Shown here piece by piece: positions 54,269 through 62,871 of a DNA stretch of 64,000 nt. The translations under genes were made by a program, and so were the position numbers. Where the stretch lies: positions 52,274-116,273 of the forward strand of contig NZ_AOID01000031.1 in the NCBI RefSeq assembly GCF_000337195.1, in the 5' to 3' direction. Numbering within the stretch: the stretch's first letter is position 1; every line of letters begins with the position of its first letter. Source of the DNA: Natrinema versiforme JCM 10478 (GTDB taxonomy: Archaea > Halobacteriota > Halobacteria > Halobacteriales > Natrialbaceae). The notes beneath the pieces are model-generated. The model did not search any database, had not been told where the DNA came from, and worked only from the letters and a program-made list of their open reading frames with translations.

Positions 54269-55258
54269 TCACTCGAGCCCGGTCGCGCCCTGCACCCGCG
54301 TTTTCTCGCTGCCGGCCTCGGTTTCGATCACCGTCCCGGCGACCCGCTCGTAGACCGCGAGCATTCGGTCGGCCGTCCGCTCGATGCTGACCTCGTGAGC
54401 GGCCTCGCGGCCGTTCGACCGTTCGTTACGCTCGAGGACGTCGATCAGTCCGCGAACGAGGTCCTCGTCGCTCGTCGCGACGCGGGAGGGGTCGACGCCG
54501 GCCAGTCGCTCCCGGACGTCGCCGACGTCGACGGCGACGACGGGGAGGTTGCAGGCGAGCGCCTCCTTGACAGAGTTGGGCGAGCCCTCGCTGTCGGAGG
54601 TCAGGACGAGGGCGTCGGCCGCGTTCATGTAGTCCGAGACCGCGTCGTGATCGACGCCGGAGACAGTCCGGAGTCGGACCGGACGCTTGAGGAGGTTGTC
54701 GACGACGTTCACGACGCGTTCGGCCCGCGGATGATTTTTCACCCCGCGTGCGGGCGAGTACGGGAACAACACGTCGTATGCAGATTCGTCCTCGTCCCAG
54801 CCCACGGTTTCTTTCGCTCGCTCCTGTGGCTCCGGCCGGAACATCTCCAAGTCCACCCCGTCGGGGATCACCGTACAGTCGCGGCCGAGCACCTCCCGCA
54901 TCTCCTCGGACATGACGACGACCTCGTCACAGAACGGCGCGGACGCTCGGCTGACGGGGGCGATGGGGCCGTGAACGTCCGACCCCCACAGCGAGAGGAC
55001 GACCGGCTTGCGGAGCTGTGCGAGCGCCATCGGTGCCGTCAGCCCGTAGTGGGCGTGGATCAGGTCGTAGCCGTTTCCGGCCTCCCTGATGACCTCCGGC
55101 ACCGTCCGGATGTAATCCGCCGGGCTCCGGTCGGTGTCGGCGGCGACCTCGCCGGCCACCGGCACCGTGGTAAAGGAGACGCCTCGCTCCTCGAGTGCCG
55201 CCATCTGCTGGTTCATGAAGGGAGCGTCGGCGTTCGCGGTGAGCGTGAGGACGTGCAT
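54269..55258 (-). CDS. GT4-family glycosyltransferase
   Basis: A 329-residue GT-B glycosyltransferase. The N-terminal lobe has IHAHYGLTAPMALAQL and LSLWGSDVHG; the linker has VIPDGVDLEMFRP; the C-terminal lobe has the GT4 signature NAADALVLTSDSEGSPNSVKEALACNLPVVAVDVGDVRE, with the E-x7-E donor-binding pair. It adds a sugar from a nucleotide donor to a glycan or lipid acceptor on the cytoplasmic side. An ATAACAAAA element lies 35 bases upstream. It diverges from the DUF354-type gene. Confidence 0.92.
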   Translation of the reverse strand: MHVLTLTANADAPFMNQQMAALEERGVSFTTVPVAGEVAADTDRSPADYIRTVPEVIREAGNGYDLIHAHYGLTAPMALAQLRKPVVLSLWGSDVHGPIAPVSRASAPFCDEVVVMSEEMREVLGRDCTVIPDGVDLEMFRPEPQERAKETVGWDEDESAYDVLFPYSPARGVKNHPRAERVVNVVDNLLKRPVRLRTVSGVDHDAVSDYMNAADALVLTSDSEGSPNSVKEALACNLPVVAVDVGDVRERLAGVDPSRVATSDEDLVRGLIDVLERNERSNGREAAHEVSIERTADRMLAVYERVAGTVIETEAGSEKTRVQGATGLE

Positions 55259-55288
55259 CTCGGTGGGGAAAGAGACGACCTCGCGGCG

Positions 55289-55297
55289 TTTTGTTAT
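55289..55297 (-). promoter_or_regulatory. ATAACAAA(A) promoter element
   Basis: Minus-strand ATAACAAAA centred 35 bases before the GT4 ATG at 55258. Confidence 0.55.
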
Positions 55298-55387
55298 CCG
55301 CAGGGCCCGCTCGAGTTTTCTTCACGTACACCTAGACGTGCGGGCCGTATCCGGCGACTTCCGTGCGAGACCCCCCGTAGCGATGCT

Positions 55388-55396
55388 ATTACAAAG
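55388..55396 (+). promoter_or_regulatory. ATTACAAAG promoter element (variant)
   Basis: One base from ATAACAAAG, centred 30 bases before the ATG at 55422; the divergent partner of the 55289 element. Confidence 0.5.
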
Positions 55397-55421
55397 GGTC
55401 GACGACGGGTAGCTATCCTCG

Positions 55422-56522
55422 ATGCGGATCCTCGTCTTGGCGAATACGCCAGCACACGTCCACCTGTATCGACACGCCGTCGACCGCCTCGAACGAGCGG
55501 GACACGACGTGCTCGTGCTGACCCGGGAGTACGCCTGTACGACCGACCTACTCGACTATTTCGACATGCCCTACCGGGTGTACGGTGACCACGAAACCGA
55601 CGGCTACTCGGCGCTCGGGTTCGCTCGCGAACTCGGCGGCCAGTTCCTCACCATCGGGACCGAAGCGGTCCGGTTCGATCCCGACGTGATCTTCGGCCGG
55701 GGTCCCTACGCGGCCTACGCCGGCACGCTCTCGCGGTCGCCGGTCGTGCTCGTCCTCGACGACGAGCCCGGCGACTTCAACCACACCGTCTCGCGGCCCT
55801 TCGCCGACTGCATCCTCTCCCCGGAAGTCACCCGCCGCGATCTCGGCGACGCTCACTACACCTTCGACGGCTTCAAGGAGTGCGCTTATCTCCACCCCGA
55901 CGTCTTCGAGGCCGACGACGATGTCCGGGAGTACCTCGACGTCGAACCCGACGAACCGTACGTTCTCGTCCGCTTCAACGCCCTCGACGCACTCCACGAC
56001 ACCGATCTCGAGGGGTTCCGTCCCGAGCAGCGACGGGACCTGATCGAGCGCCTGAGCGAGGACGCGACGGTCTTCGTCTCCGACGAGGGCGGCGAGATGG
56101 ACCTGCGGGACCTCCCCGCGCGGTCCTACGACCTCCATCCCGCACTGATTCACGACGCGATGGCCGAGGCCGACCTGCTGGTGGCCGACACCGGCACGAT
56201 GGCCACCGAGGCCGCGCTGCTCGGCACGCCCGCGTTCCGCTATCGCGGCACCGACGACCACGAGTACGGCGAGTTCCAGGAACTCGAGCGCGCCGGGCTG
56301 GCCGAGCAGTTCGATAGCTACGACGCGGTCCGCGATCGCTCCCTCGAGATCCTCGCTGCCGACGACGCGGACGCCCGGTGGCAACGCAAACGGCGGGAGT
56401 ACGCGGCCGATCTCGTGAACCTCACCGACCTGCTCGTTGACGTAGCCACCTCCCGTGGGGAACTCGAGCGACTCGACCGCTCGACGAAGCGCGTGTTGCA
56501 ACCCCGTTCGCGGTCGATGTAG
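55422..56522 (+). CDS. DUF354 family GT-B-like protein
   Basis: A 366-residue protein of the DUF354 family, related to GT-B enzymes such as UDP-GlcNAc 2-epimerase and MurG. MRILVLANTPAHVHLYRHAVDRLERAGHDVLVLTRE is the family start, RGPYAAYAGTLSRSPVVLVLDDEPGD follows, and the C-terminal lobe has IHDAMAEADLLVADTGTMATEAALLGTPAFRY, a donor-binding-like segment. It probably modifies or transfers an activated sugar. Divergent from the GT4 gene, with a matching promoter element, so both are probably expressed together. Confidence 0.83.
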   Translation: MRILVLANTPAHVHLYRHAVDRLERAGHDVLVLTREYACTTDLLDYFDMPYRVYGDHETDGYSALGFARELGGQFLTIGTEAVRFDPDVIFGRGPYAAYAGTLSRSPVVLVLDDEPGDFNHTVSRPFADCILSPEVTRRDLGDAHYTFDGFKECAYLHPDVFEADDDVREYLDVEPDEPYVLVRFNALDALHDTDLEGFRPEQRRDLIERLSEDATVFVSDEGGEMDLRDLPARSYDLHPALIHDAMAEADLLVADTGTMATEAALLGTPAFRYRGTDDHEYGEFQELERAGLAEQFDSYDAVRDRSLEILAADDADARWQRKRREYAADLVNLTDLLVDVATSRGELERLDRSTKRVLQPRSRSM

Positions 56523-56628
56523 CGGCGCTCGACCGGCTTTCGCGGCGATATCGACGATTCCGTCGGTTCGCCGGTCACGAAACACTTTTGGCCATCTCCG
56601 GAAAAGAGCCGACTAGTCCCCCCGTTCT

Positions 56629-56835
56629 ATGAGTCTCTCTACACTCCTCAGTGAGCTGTTCTCCGGCGATGAGACAGCCGCTGAATCACCCGATACAGCC
56701 CCGGAGGGCGGCGAGAACGTGCCCTCGGTCACGGTCGTCCACGAGTGTCGAAACTGCGGGACGAACGTCTCGGCCGGCACGACGCAGTGTCCCGCCTGCG
56801 AGGGCGATGACATCGTGACGTACTCGATCGAGTGA
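56629..56835 (+). CDS. Small zinc-ribbon protein, 68 residues
   Basis: A 68-residue protein with an acidic, flexible N-terminus and a C-terminal zinc ribbon: HECRNCGTNVSAGTTQCPACEGDDIVTYSIE, with two CxxC pairs 12 residues apart. The segment FSGDETAAESPDTAPEGGENV is disordered. It lies between glycan genes but shows no enzymatic feature. Function unknown. Confidence 0.8.
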   Translation: MSLSTLLSELFSGDETAAESPDTAPEGGENVPSVTVVHECRNCGTNVSAGTTQCPACEGDDIVTYSIE

Positions 56836-56992
56836 TCGACGGCCGACGGCGATCGCTCGGTCCATCGGGAGAGGGATCGTTCGGCCGTTCGAACCTCGCA
56901 GCAGAAACGTCTCCGGTTGCTCACAGCCGCACACTACCCCCGAAAATAGCGCCCTTCCGTCCGGCCGTCGCACGCGCTCGAAGGGGACCCCG

Positions 56993-58087
56993 TTACCGCG
57001 GCTCGCTCCGCGCCGGCACTCGCTCGTCGCGATCCCCGTCGGGCTCGTCGGGCCGGGCCTGTTCCGTCGCGTCGGCACACTGCACCTCGAGGTCCTCGTT
57101 GGCCTCGGCGTCGAGCCTGATCGCGGTGCCGAGCGAGACCAACCCGAGCAGGCCGGCGACGAACGAGGCGATGCCGGCCGTGAAGCCGTCGTTGCCGTCG
57201 ATCGCTCGCGCGACGGAGCCGAGAACGCCCGCCGCGCCGCCGACGAGCCCCGCGGTCCCGGCGGCGTAGTAGACAACGGCCGGGTTGAACGACCGGACCA
57301 CGTACCGCGTCTTCAGCCGCCAGCAGAAGCTCCGGAGCAACAGCAGCGAGACGAACCGGACGAACGGCACGTACTTGATGCTGCTCTCCTCGTCGCCGTA
57401 GACGGCCGACATGGGTACGTCTGCGACCCGACAGCCCGCCACGTTGAGGTGGGTCAGGAGGTGATTGAGGAAGCCGTACTGGTCGGTGATCGACTCGAGG
57501 TCGAGTTCCTCGATCGCCTCGCGCGAGATGGCCGTGTAGCCGTTCTGCGGGTCGCCGATCGACCAGTAGCCCGAGGCGAACTTCGAGAGGCCGGTGAGCA
57601 TCGCGTTCCCGACGAGGCGGAACGTCGACATGTCCGCGCGGTCCTCGGCGCTGCGCAGCCGGTTGCCCTTGGCGTAGTCTGCCTCGCCCGTGACGACCGG
57701 GTCGATGATCCGGTCGAGGATGGCGGGGTCCATCTGCCCGTCGCCGTTCATCACCGCGACGACGTCGATCCCGTCCTCGGCGGCGCGCCGGTAGCCGGTC
57801 TTGACCGCCGCGCCGTAGCCGTGGTTTTCCTCGTGGCGGATCGGCACGACGCGCCGACCGTCGCCGCCGTCGGCTACCGCCAGCTCCGAGTCGGCGGTCT
57901 CGTCGTCCGTCTCCTCGTTGACCCGGTCGGCGATCCGCTGGATCACGTTCCAGCTCTCGTCCGGCGACCTGTCGTCGACGGCGTAGATGCGGTCGACGAA
58001 GTCCGGGACCGTCTCGATGACGCGGCCGACGAAGGCCGCCTCGTCGTAGGCCGTCACGACGACGCCGATCTGCTTGCCCTTATACAT
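56993..58087 (-). CDS. GT2-family glycosyltransferase with membrane helices
   Basis: A 364-residue GT-A glycosyltransferase. The N-terminus IGVVVTAYDEAAFVGRVIETVPDFVDRIYAVDDRSPDESW, the acidic metal site VMNGDGQMDP and the acceptor region IGDPQNGYTAISREAIEEL are GT2 signatures. Two C-terminal helices (about 270-320) anchor it to the membrane, as in dolichol-phosphate sugar synthases. The start overlaps the 3' end of the nucleotide-sugar dehydrogenase gene by eight bases. As the last gene of the diamino-uronic acid operon, it is the likely enzyme that transfers that sugar to a polyprenyl phosphate or glycan. Confidence 0.88.
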   Translation of the reverse strand: MYKGKQIGVVVTAYDEAAFVGRVIETVPDFVDRIYAVDDRSPDESWNVIQRIADRVNEETDDETADSELAVADGGDGRRVVPIRHEENHGYGAAVKTGYRRAAEDGIDVVAVMNGDGQMDPAILDRIIDPVVTGEADYAKGNRLRSAEDRADMSTFRLVGNAMLTGLSKFASGYWSIGDPQNGYTAISREAIEELDLESITDQYGFLNHLLTHLNVAGCRVADVPMSAVYGDEESSIKYVPFVRFVSLLLLRSFCWRLKTRYVVRSFNPAVVYYAAGTAGLVGGAAGVLGSVARAIDGNDGFTAGIASFVAGLLGLVSLGTAIRLDAEANEDLEVQCADATEQARPDEPDGDRDERVPARSEPR

Positions 58088-59567
58088 CGTTGCCTCCGTC
58101 CGTGCGGTGGGCCGCCGGTTCGCCGTCGGCGGCCGCCGCTCGTTCGGTCGGCTCCGCCGAGCCGGTCTCGCCCGCGCTATCGGGCGATCCCCGCGGCGGT
58201 CGGCCGTCGCTCGAGCCGCCGAGATCGTACTCGCGGTGTGGCGTTTCCGAGAGGTCGACCGCGTCCCGGCCGTCGAGGACCACCATCGGCTCGAGGGCGG
58301 GCCAGTCGATGCGATCGAAGTCCGCGTGCGGGGTGACGATCACGGCGGCGTCGAACCCTTCGTCGGCGATTTCGTCGATTCCCACGGCTCGAGCGCCGTA
58401 ATCGGCCGGATCGACGAGCGGGTCGACGCCCGCGATATCGGCCCCCCGCTCACGCAGGCCGTCGATGATTCCCAGCGCGGGCGATGCGCGGGTCTCCTCG
58501 ACGCCCGGTCGATACGTCACGCCGAGGACGATGACCGAGGCGTCCGCGAGGTCGGTGCCGGTCGCCGCGAGTTCCCGCTCGAGGCGGTCGACGACGACCG
58601 CTGGCATTTCGTCGTTGACCCGGCGAGCCGTCTCGGTCACGGCCATCGGCTCGTCGGTGCGGCCGAGCAGGAAGTGCGGGTAGTACGGAATGCAGTGGCC
58701 GCCGACGCCCGGGCCGGGATCGTGGAGCTGGCACATCGGCAGGTCGTTGGCCGTGTCGATCGCCTCACGAACGGAGATCTCGAGTTCGTCCGCGAGCCGC
58801 CCCAACTCGTTTGCCAGCCCGATGTTCACGTCGCGGTAGAGCCCCTCGAACACCTTGACGGACTCCGCGGTCGTCGCGTCCGAGACAGGATGGACCTCGT
58901 TGTCCGAGAGTTCGTCGTAGACGATCGCCGCCGCGCGCGTGCTCTCGTCGTCGACGCCGCCGACGACCTTGGGGTACTGGCCGCGGATGTCCCGGAGCGC
59001 CGTCCCAGAGGACGTCCGCTCCGGACAGAACGCGAGCCCGAACTCGTCGGGCTCGAGGCCGCTCTCGCTCGCGAGGTGGGGCCGGAGGACGTCCCGACAG
59101 GTGCCCGGCGGGAGCGTCGACTCGGCGATCACCAGATCGCCGGGCGCGAGGCCGGCCGCGATGTCGTCGGCGACCGACTCGACCGTCGCGAGGTTCGGCT
59201 CGTTGTCGTCGTCCAGCAGCGTCGGGACGATGATGACGTGGATCCGCGCCGCGTCGGCGGCCGCCGATCCGTCGGTCGTTGCCGTGAGCCGGCCGGCGTC
59301 GACCTGTTCGGCGACCAGGTCGTCGAGGCCGGGCTCGCCGACGACGTGGCTCTCGCCGTCCGAAACCGTCTCGACGACGGCCGGATCGACGTCGACGCCG
59401 GTCACGTTCCCCATCGTCTCGGCGTAGACCGCCGCGAGCGGGAGCCCCATCTTGCCGAGCCCGTAGACGGCGACCGGAACGTCACCGCTCGTTACCCGGT
59501 CGCGCTGTCGGCTCGGCGACTGGCTCGAGCCGTAGAGTCCCTCTCCCTCGGTCGAGGACTCCGCCAT
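58080..59567 (-). CDS. UDP-N-acetylhexosamine 6-dehydrogenase (WbpA/WecC-like)
   Basis: Oxidises a UDP-HexNAc at C6 to the uronic acid with two NAD. The 495-residue protein has the Rossmann motif VAVYGLGKMGLPLAAVYAETMGNVTGVDVD, AESTLPPGTC, FCPERTSSGTALRDIRGQYPKVVGG, and the catalytic Cys in GPGVGGHCIPYYPHFL, followed by the C-terminal UDP-binding domain. ATG at 59567 overlaps the previous stop as TGATG. The first 28 residues and last 45 residues are low-complexity extensions. With the three neighbouring genes it would complete UDP-GlcNAc(3NAc)A synthesis. Confidence 0.9.
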   Translation of the reverse strand: MAESSTEGEGLYGSSQSPSRQRDRVTSGDVPVAVYGLGKMGLPLAAVYAETMGNVTGVDVDPAVVETVSDGESHVVGEPGLDDLVAEQVDAGRLTATTDGSAAADAARIHVIIVPTLLDDDNEPNLATVESVADDIAAGLAPGDLVIAESTLPPGTCRDVLRPHLASESGLEPDEFGLAFCPERTSSGTALRDIRGQYPKVVGGVDDESTRAAAIVYDELSDNEVHPVSDATTAESVKVFEGLYRDVNIGLANELGRLADELEISVREAIDTANDLPMCQLHDPGPGVGGHCIPYYPHFLLGRTDEPMAVTETARRVNDEMPAVVVDRLERELAATGTDLADASVIVLGVTYRPGVEETRASPALGIIDGLRERGADIAGVDPLVDPADYGARAVGIDEIADEGFDAAVIVTPHADFDRIDWPALEPMVVLDGRDAVDLSETPHREYDLGGSSDGRPPRGSPDSAGETGSAEPTERAAAADGEPAAHRTDGGNDV

Positions 59568-60604
59568 CAGGCCTCCACCTCCGGCTCTCGGCGCGTCTCG
59601 TCGTCGGTCTCGTCGTCGGTTTCGTCTTCCGGCCCCGTGGCGAGCCGGTCGATCAACTGGGCCGTCTCGAGGGCGGCGATGCCGTCCTCGGCGGTGACCG
59701 CCGGTTCGGAGCCGTCTCGAGCGGCCGCGACGAACGACTCGAGTTCGTTCCGGAGCGGCTCGCCGGTGTCGACGCGGGGCCGCTCGACGACGCTCTCGTG
59801 GCGGTACCGGGACTGGCCGTCGTCCGTGAGGTACTCGGGGTAGGAGTCGCGGTGGATCAACACCGACTGCTCGAGATAGTCGACCTCGACGAGACACTCG
59901 CGGGCGGTGACGGTGAGTTTGCGCACCTTCTTCTGGGTGACGCGGCTCGCGGTCACCGTCGCGACGACGTCGTCGTACTCGATGGTCGCGGTGGCGTACT
60001 GGCCGCTTTCGGTCCCCATGGCGGTGACCGAGTGGGGCCGCTCGCCGAGGATCGAGCCGACGATGTCGACGTCGTGGACCATCAGGTCGAAGATGACGTT
60101 GCCCGGCGCGGTCCGATCGATCGGCGGCCCGAGTCGTTCGGCTTCGACGCTGATCACGTCCAGATCGTCGATCAGGTCAGCGACCGTCTGGACCGCGGGG
60201 TTGAACCGTTCGATGTGGCCGACCTGTAAGACCAGTCCCCCCTCGCGGGCCTGCTCGGCGAGTTGCTGGCCCTGTTCGACGGTCTCCGCGATCGGTTTCT
60301 CGACGAGCACGTCGACGCCCGCCTCGAGACAGGTCGAGACCGTCTCGTAGTGGGCGTGTGTCGGCACCGCGACCGTTACGACATCACAGCGCTCGAGGAG
60401 CGTCTCGAGGTCGACCGGTTCGGTTCCGTACTCGGCGGCGACCCGCCGCGCGATTTCCTCGTCGCGGTCGGTGATGCCGGCGAGTTCGACCGCCGGCAGT
60501 TCGTCGTAGACGCGCGCGTGGTTTTCGCCCATCGAGCCGACGCCGATGACGCCGGCTCGGATCGGTTCGTCGGTCGTCTCGTCCGTCCGTCTGGTGGTGC
60601 TCAT
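59567..60604 (-). CDS. WbpB/WlbA-like sugar 3-dehydrogenase (Gfo/Idh/MocA)
   Basis: Oxidises C3 of UDP-GlcNAcA in the pathway to UDP-GlcNAc(3NAc)A. The 345-residue protein has Rossmann motif GVIGVGSMGENHARVYDEL, EKP motif VLVEKPIAETVEQGQQL, VGHIERFNP and the family signature GNVIFDLMVHDVDIVGSILG, which is typical of the WlbA/WbpB subgroup. It overlaps the upstream aminotransferase stop (ATGA) and touches the downstream 6-dehydrogenase start. The acidic C-terminus (DETDDETDDETRREPE) is low-complexity. Confidence 0.88.
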   Translation of the reverse strand: MSTTRRTDETTDEPIRAGVIGVGSMGENHARVYDELPAVELAGITDRDEEIARRVAAEYGTEPVDLETLLERCDVVTVAVPTHAHYETVSTCLEAGVDVLVEKPIAETVEQGQQLAEQAREGGLVLQVGHIERFNPAVQTVADLIDDLDVISVEAERLGPPIDRTAPGNVIFDLMVHDVDIVGSILGERPHSVTAMGTESGQYATATIEYDDVVATVTASRVTQKKVRKLTVTARECLVEVDYLEQSVLIHRDSYPEYLTDDGQSRYRHESVVERPRVDTGEPLRNELESFVAAARDGSEPAVTAEDGIAALETAQLIDRLATGPEDETDDETDDETRREPEVEA

Positions 60605-61821
60605 TGGGTGGTGAAGTGATCGCGGACTGCTTCGACGACGGTCCGTTGGTCGCGCTCGGAGAGGGCGGGGTGGACCGGCAGCGAGAGAACCTCGTCGCCC
60701 GCCCGTTCGGCCTCGGGCAGCGACGCTGCGGCCGTGCTGACCGTCTCGTAGGCCGGCTGGCGGTGGATCGGCGTCTCGTAGTAGATGCCGGTCCCGACCT
60801 CGCGCTCGGAGAGCGTCTCCGCGAGCGCGTCCCGGTCGTCGGTTCGAACGGTGTACTGGTGGTAGACGTGGCGGGAGCCGGTCGGTTCCGTCGGCGTCTC
60901 GAGCGGGAGATCGCCGAGTCGCTCGTCGTAGAACGCGGCGTTCTCGCGGCGCGCGCGGTTGAATTCGGCGACCCGCTCGAGTTGGACGCGGCCGATCGCC
61001 GCCGCGACGCTCGTCATGCGGTAGTTGTGGCCGAGGGCGACGTGGTCGTAGCTCCCGGTACCGCTCATATCTCGGCCGTGATTGACGTAGCTCGCGGCGC
61101 GGTCGGCGACGTCGTCGCGGTCGGTGACGACCATCCCGCCCTCGCCGGTCGTCATGTTCTTGGTCGGATAGAACGAGAAACACGCGGCGTCGCCGAACTC
61201 GCCGACTCGCCGGCCGTCGATCTTCGCCCCGTGGGCCTGACAGGCGTCCTCGATGACGAACAGGTCCCGCGCGTCGGCGATGTCACACAGCGCCGGCATG
61301 TCGGCCGGCAGCCCGTAGAGGTGAACCGGGAGGATGCCGACGATATCGTCCCGCTCGTCGAGCACCCGTTCGACATCGGCCGGGTCCAGCGTGTACGTCT
61401 CGGGATCGATATCGGCGAAGACCGGTGTCCCGCCCGCCAGCCGGATCGCGTTCGCGCTCGCGACGAACGAAAACGGCGAGGTGATGACCGCGTCGCCGTC
61501 CTCGAGTCCGACGGCCTCGAGCGCGGCGTGGAGCGCGGTCGTCCCGTTTGCGGTCGCGACGCCCGTCTCGGTCCCACAGTAGGCCGCGAATTCCTCCTCG
61601 AACGCCCTGACTTCCGGGCCGTCGGCGAGCCGGCCGTCCTCGAGGATCGATTCGACTCGCCCCACGGCCTCGGCGCTGAGTTCGGGATCGGCGATCGGCA
61701 CCGGCGTCGTCGCCTCCCGGTCGGGGTCGATCTCGGCGTCGGCCGTGTCGGTTCCCGCACCGGAACCGGTGCCGGCGTCGATGCTCGTCTCGGTCTCGGC
61801 GTTCGTCTCGGTGTCGGTCAT
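60601..61821 (-). CDS. WbpE/WlbC-like sugar 3-aminotransferase (DegT family)
   Basis: PLP enzyme that converts the 3-keto sugar nucleotide to the 3-amino sugar. After a 40-residue acidic, threonine-rich leader, the 406-residue protein shows NGTTALHAALEAVGLEDGDAVITSPFSFVASANAI, FVIEDACQAHGAKIDG, the Schiff-base lysine in CFSFYPTKNMTTGEGGMVVT and GHNYRMTSVAAAIGRVQLERV. All are DegT/WbpE family signatures. It overlaps both neighbours (ATGA), so the operon is translated as a coupled unit. Confidence 0.92.
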   Translation of the reverse strand: MTDTETNAETETSIDAGTGSGAGTDTADAEIDPDREATTPVPIADPELSAEAVGRVESILEDGRLADGPEVRAFEEEFAAYCGTETGVATANGTTALHAALEAVGLEDGDAVITSPFSFVASANAIRLAGGTPVFADIDPETYTLDPADVERVLDERDDIVGILPVHLYGLPADMPALCDIADARDLFVIEDACQAHGAKIDGRRVGEFGDAACFSFYPTKNMTTGEGGMVVTDRDDVADRAASYVNHGRDMSGTGSYDHVALGHNYRMTSVAAAIGRVQLERVAEFNRARRENAAFYDERLGDLPLETPTEPTGSRHVYHQYTVRTDDRDALAETLSEREVGTGIYYETPIHRQPAYETVSTAAASLPEAERAGDEVLSLPVHPALSERDQRTVVEAVRDHFTTQ

Positions 61822-62405
61822 GCGAGTTGGTTCGCCCCCTCGAGCGGGTCCGGTAGCGCTTGGATGGTCGCCGGCGACCCGACGGCCATGCTGTCCGCCG
61901 GCACGTCCTCCGTGACGACGGCACCGGCCGCGACGAACGCGTTCTCGCCGATCGTAACGCCGGGTAACAGCGTCGCGTTCGCGCCGATCGACGCGCCGTC
62001 CGCGATCGTCGGCCCCTCGAGCCCGTCGTCAGTCCGGACGGGGTACTGATCGTTCGTCAGCACGGCCCCTGGCCCGACGAAAACGTTGTCGCCGATCGTC
62101 GTCTGGGTCGGGACGTAGACGTTCGTCTGGAGGCTGACGTGCGAGCCGATCGTTGTCTGCCCGTCGATGACCGTCTTGGTGCCGACGAGCACGTCGTCGC
62201 CGATCGTCGTCCCCTCGCGGACGAGGACGTCGTGTCCCGTCGCGAAGCCGTCGCCGATCGTCACGTCGCCGTAGATAATCGATCCGGCCCTGATCGTCGC
62301 GTCGTCGCCGATCCGCGTCGGCTCGTCGAACTCGCCGTAGCCGACCGTCGCGTCCTCGATCGTACAGTCGTCGCCGCGGACGACGTCGCGAATCGCCTCG
62401 CTCAT
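61818..62405 (-). CDS. WbpD/WlbB-like N-acetyltransferase (hexapeptide repeat)
   Basis: A 195-residue left-handed beta-helix acetyltransferase that would acetylate the 3-amino group. Hexapeptide repeats run through most of the protein (IGDDATIRAGSIIYGDVTIGDGFATGHDVLVREGTTIGDDVLVGT), with FVGPGAVLTNDQYPVR as the loop seen in sugar N-acetyltransferases. ATG at 62405 is taken as the start because the repeats begin soon after; it overlaps the stop of an upstream ORF. A leaderless TTG at 62552, in frame and 31 bases after an ATAACAAAG element, would add 49 residues. It is the first gene of the five-gene operon. Confidence 0.9.
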   Translation of the reverse strand: MSEAIRDVVRGDDCTIEDATVGYGEFDEPTRIGDDATIRAGSIIYGDVTIGDGFATGHDVLVREGTTIGDDVLVGTKTVIDGQTTIGSHVSLQTNVYVPTQTTIGDNVFVGPGAVLTNDQYPVRTDDGLEGPTIADGASIGANATLLPGVTIGENAFVAAGAVVTEDVPADSMAVGSPATIQALPDPLEGANQLA

Positions 62406-62527
62406 CGCGGACCACCGCCGTCCTGACGGGAGTCGTTCCGGGCCTCGCTCGAGCGAACGCGATACCGCGTCGTCGCGTCCGTTCGGACCGCTGATCGACA
62501 TCGTGGTCGGTCGCGTATTCGTTTCAT
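62402..62527 (-). other. Candidate upstream ORF ahead of the acetyltransferase
   Basis: ATG at 62527 opens a 41-residue frame (MKRIRDRPRCRSAV...) that ends with TGA overlapping the ATGA of the acetyltransferase start at 62405. It begins about 56 bases after the ATAACAAAG centre, so it would have a leader of about 25 bases. Confidence 0.38.
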
Positions 62528-62871
62528 AGTGAATCGATACCCGCGTGGGCAATCGTGCTCACACAGCCGGTAACGAGGCTTTGTTATCCCCGGCCTGAGG
62601 GTCCCGTAGCCGCGAACTACAGCCTCACCGAGGGGGAAAAGCGCGATCACCGGGAGCGGCCCGCCTACAGCCGTGATCGTACGTTGACACTCGTCTCGAA
62701 CGTTGAAACATCGGCGTAGGAGTCAGTCATCGCCGCTAACTGGTACAATTCCCTTTCGGACGGGTAGCCGAGTGATAGTAAAGTGTCACAGGCTGGCATC
62801 CGGTGGTGTGAGGAATTCGACTACACCCGTCAGACGGGAACGGGATCCGATCCGAGACGACGAGGACACAC
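62406..62871. other. Divergent intergenic region, 466 bases
   Basis: Contains the ATAACAAAG element and leader of the diamino-uronic acid operon on the minus strand, and the TATA-like GATAGTAAAG (62773-62782) and upstream ORF of the DUF7344 gene on the plus strand. Confidence 0.55.
62579..62587 (-). promoter_or_regulatory. ATAACAAAG promoter element
   Basis: Minus-strand ATAACAAAG followed by CC, upstream of the five-gene diamino-uronic acid operon. Confidence 0.6.
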
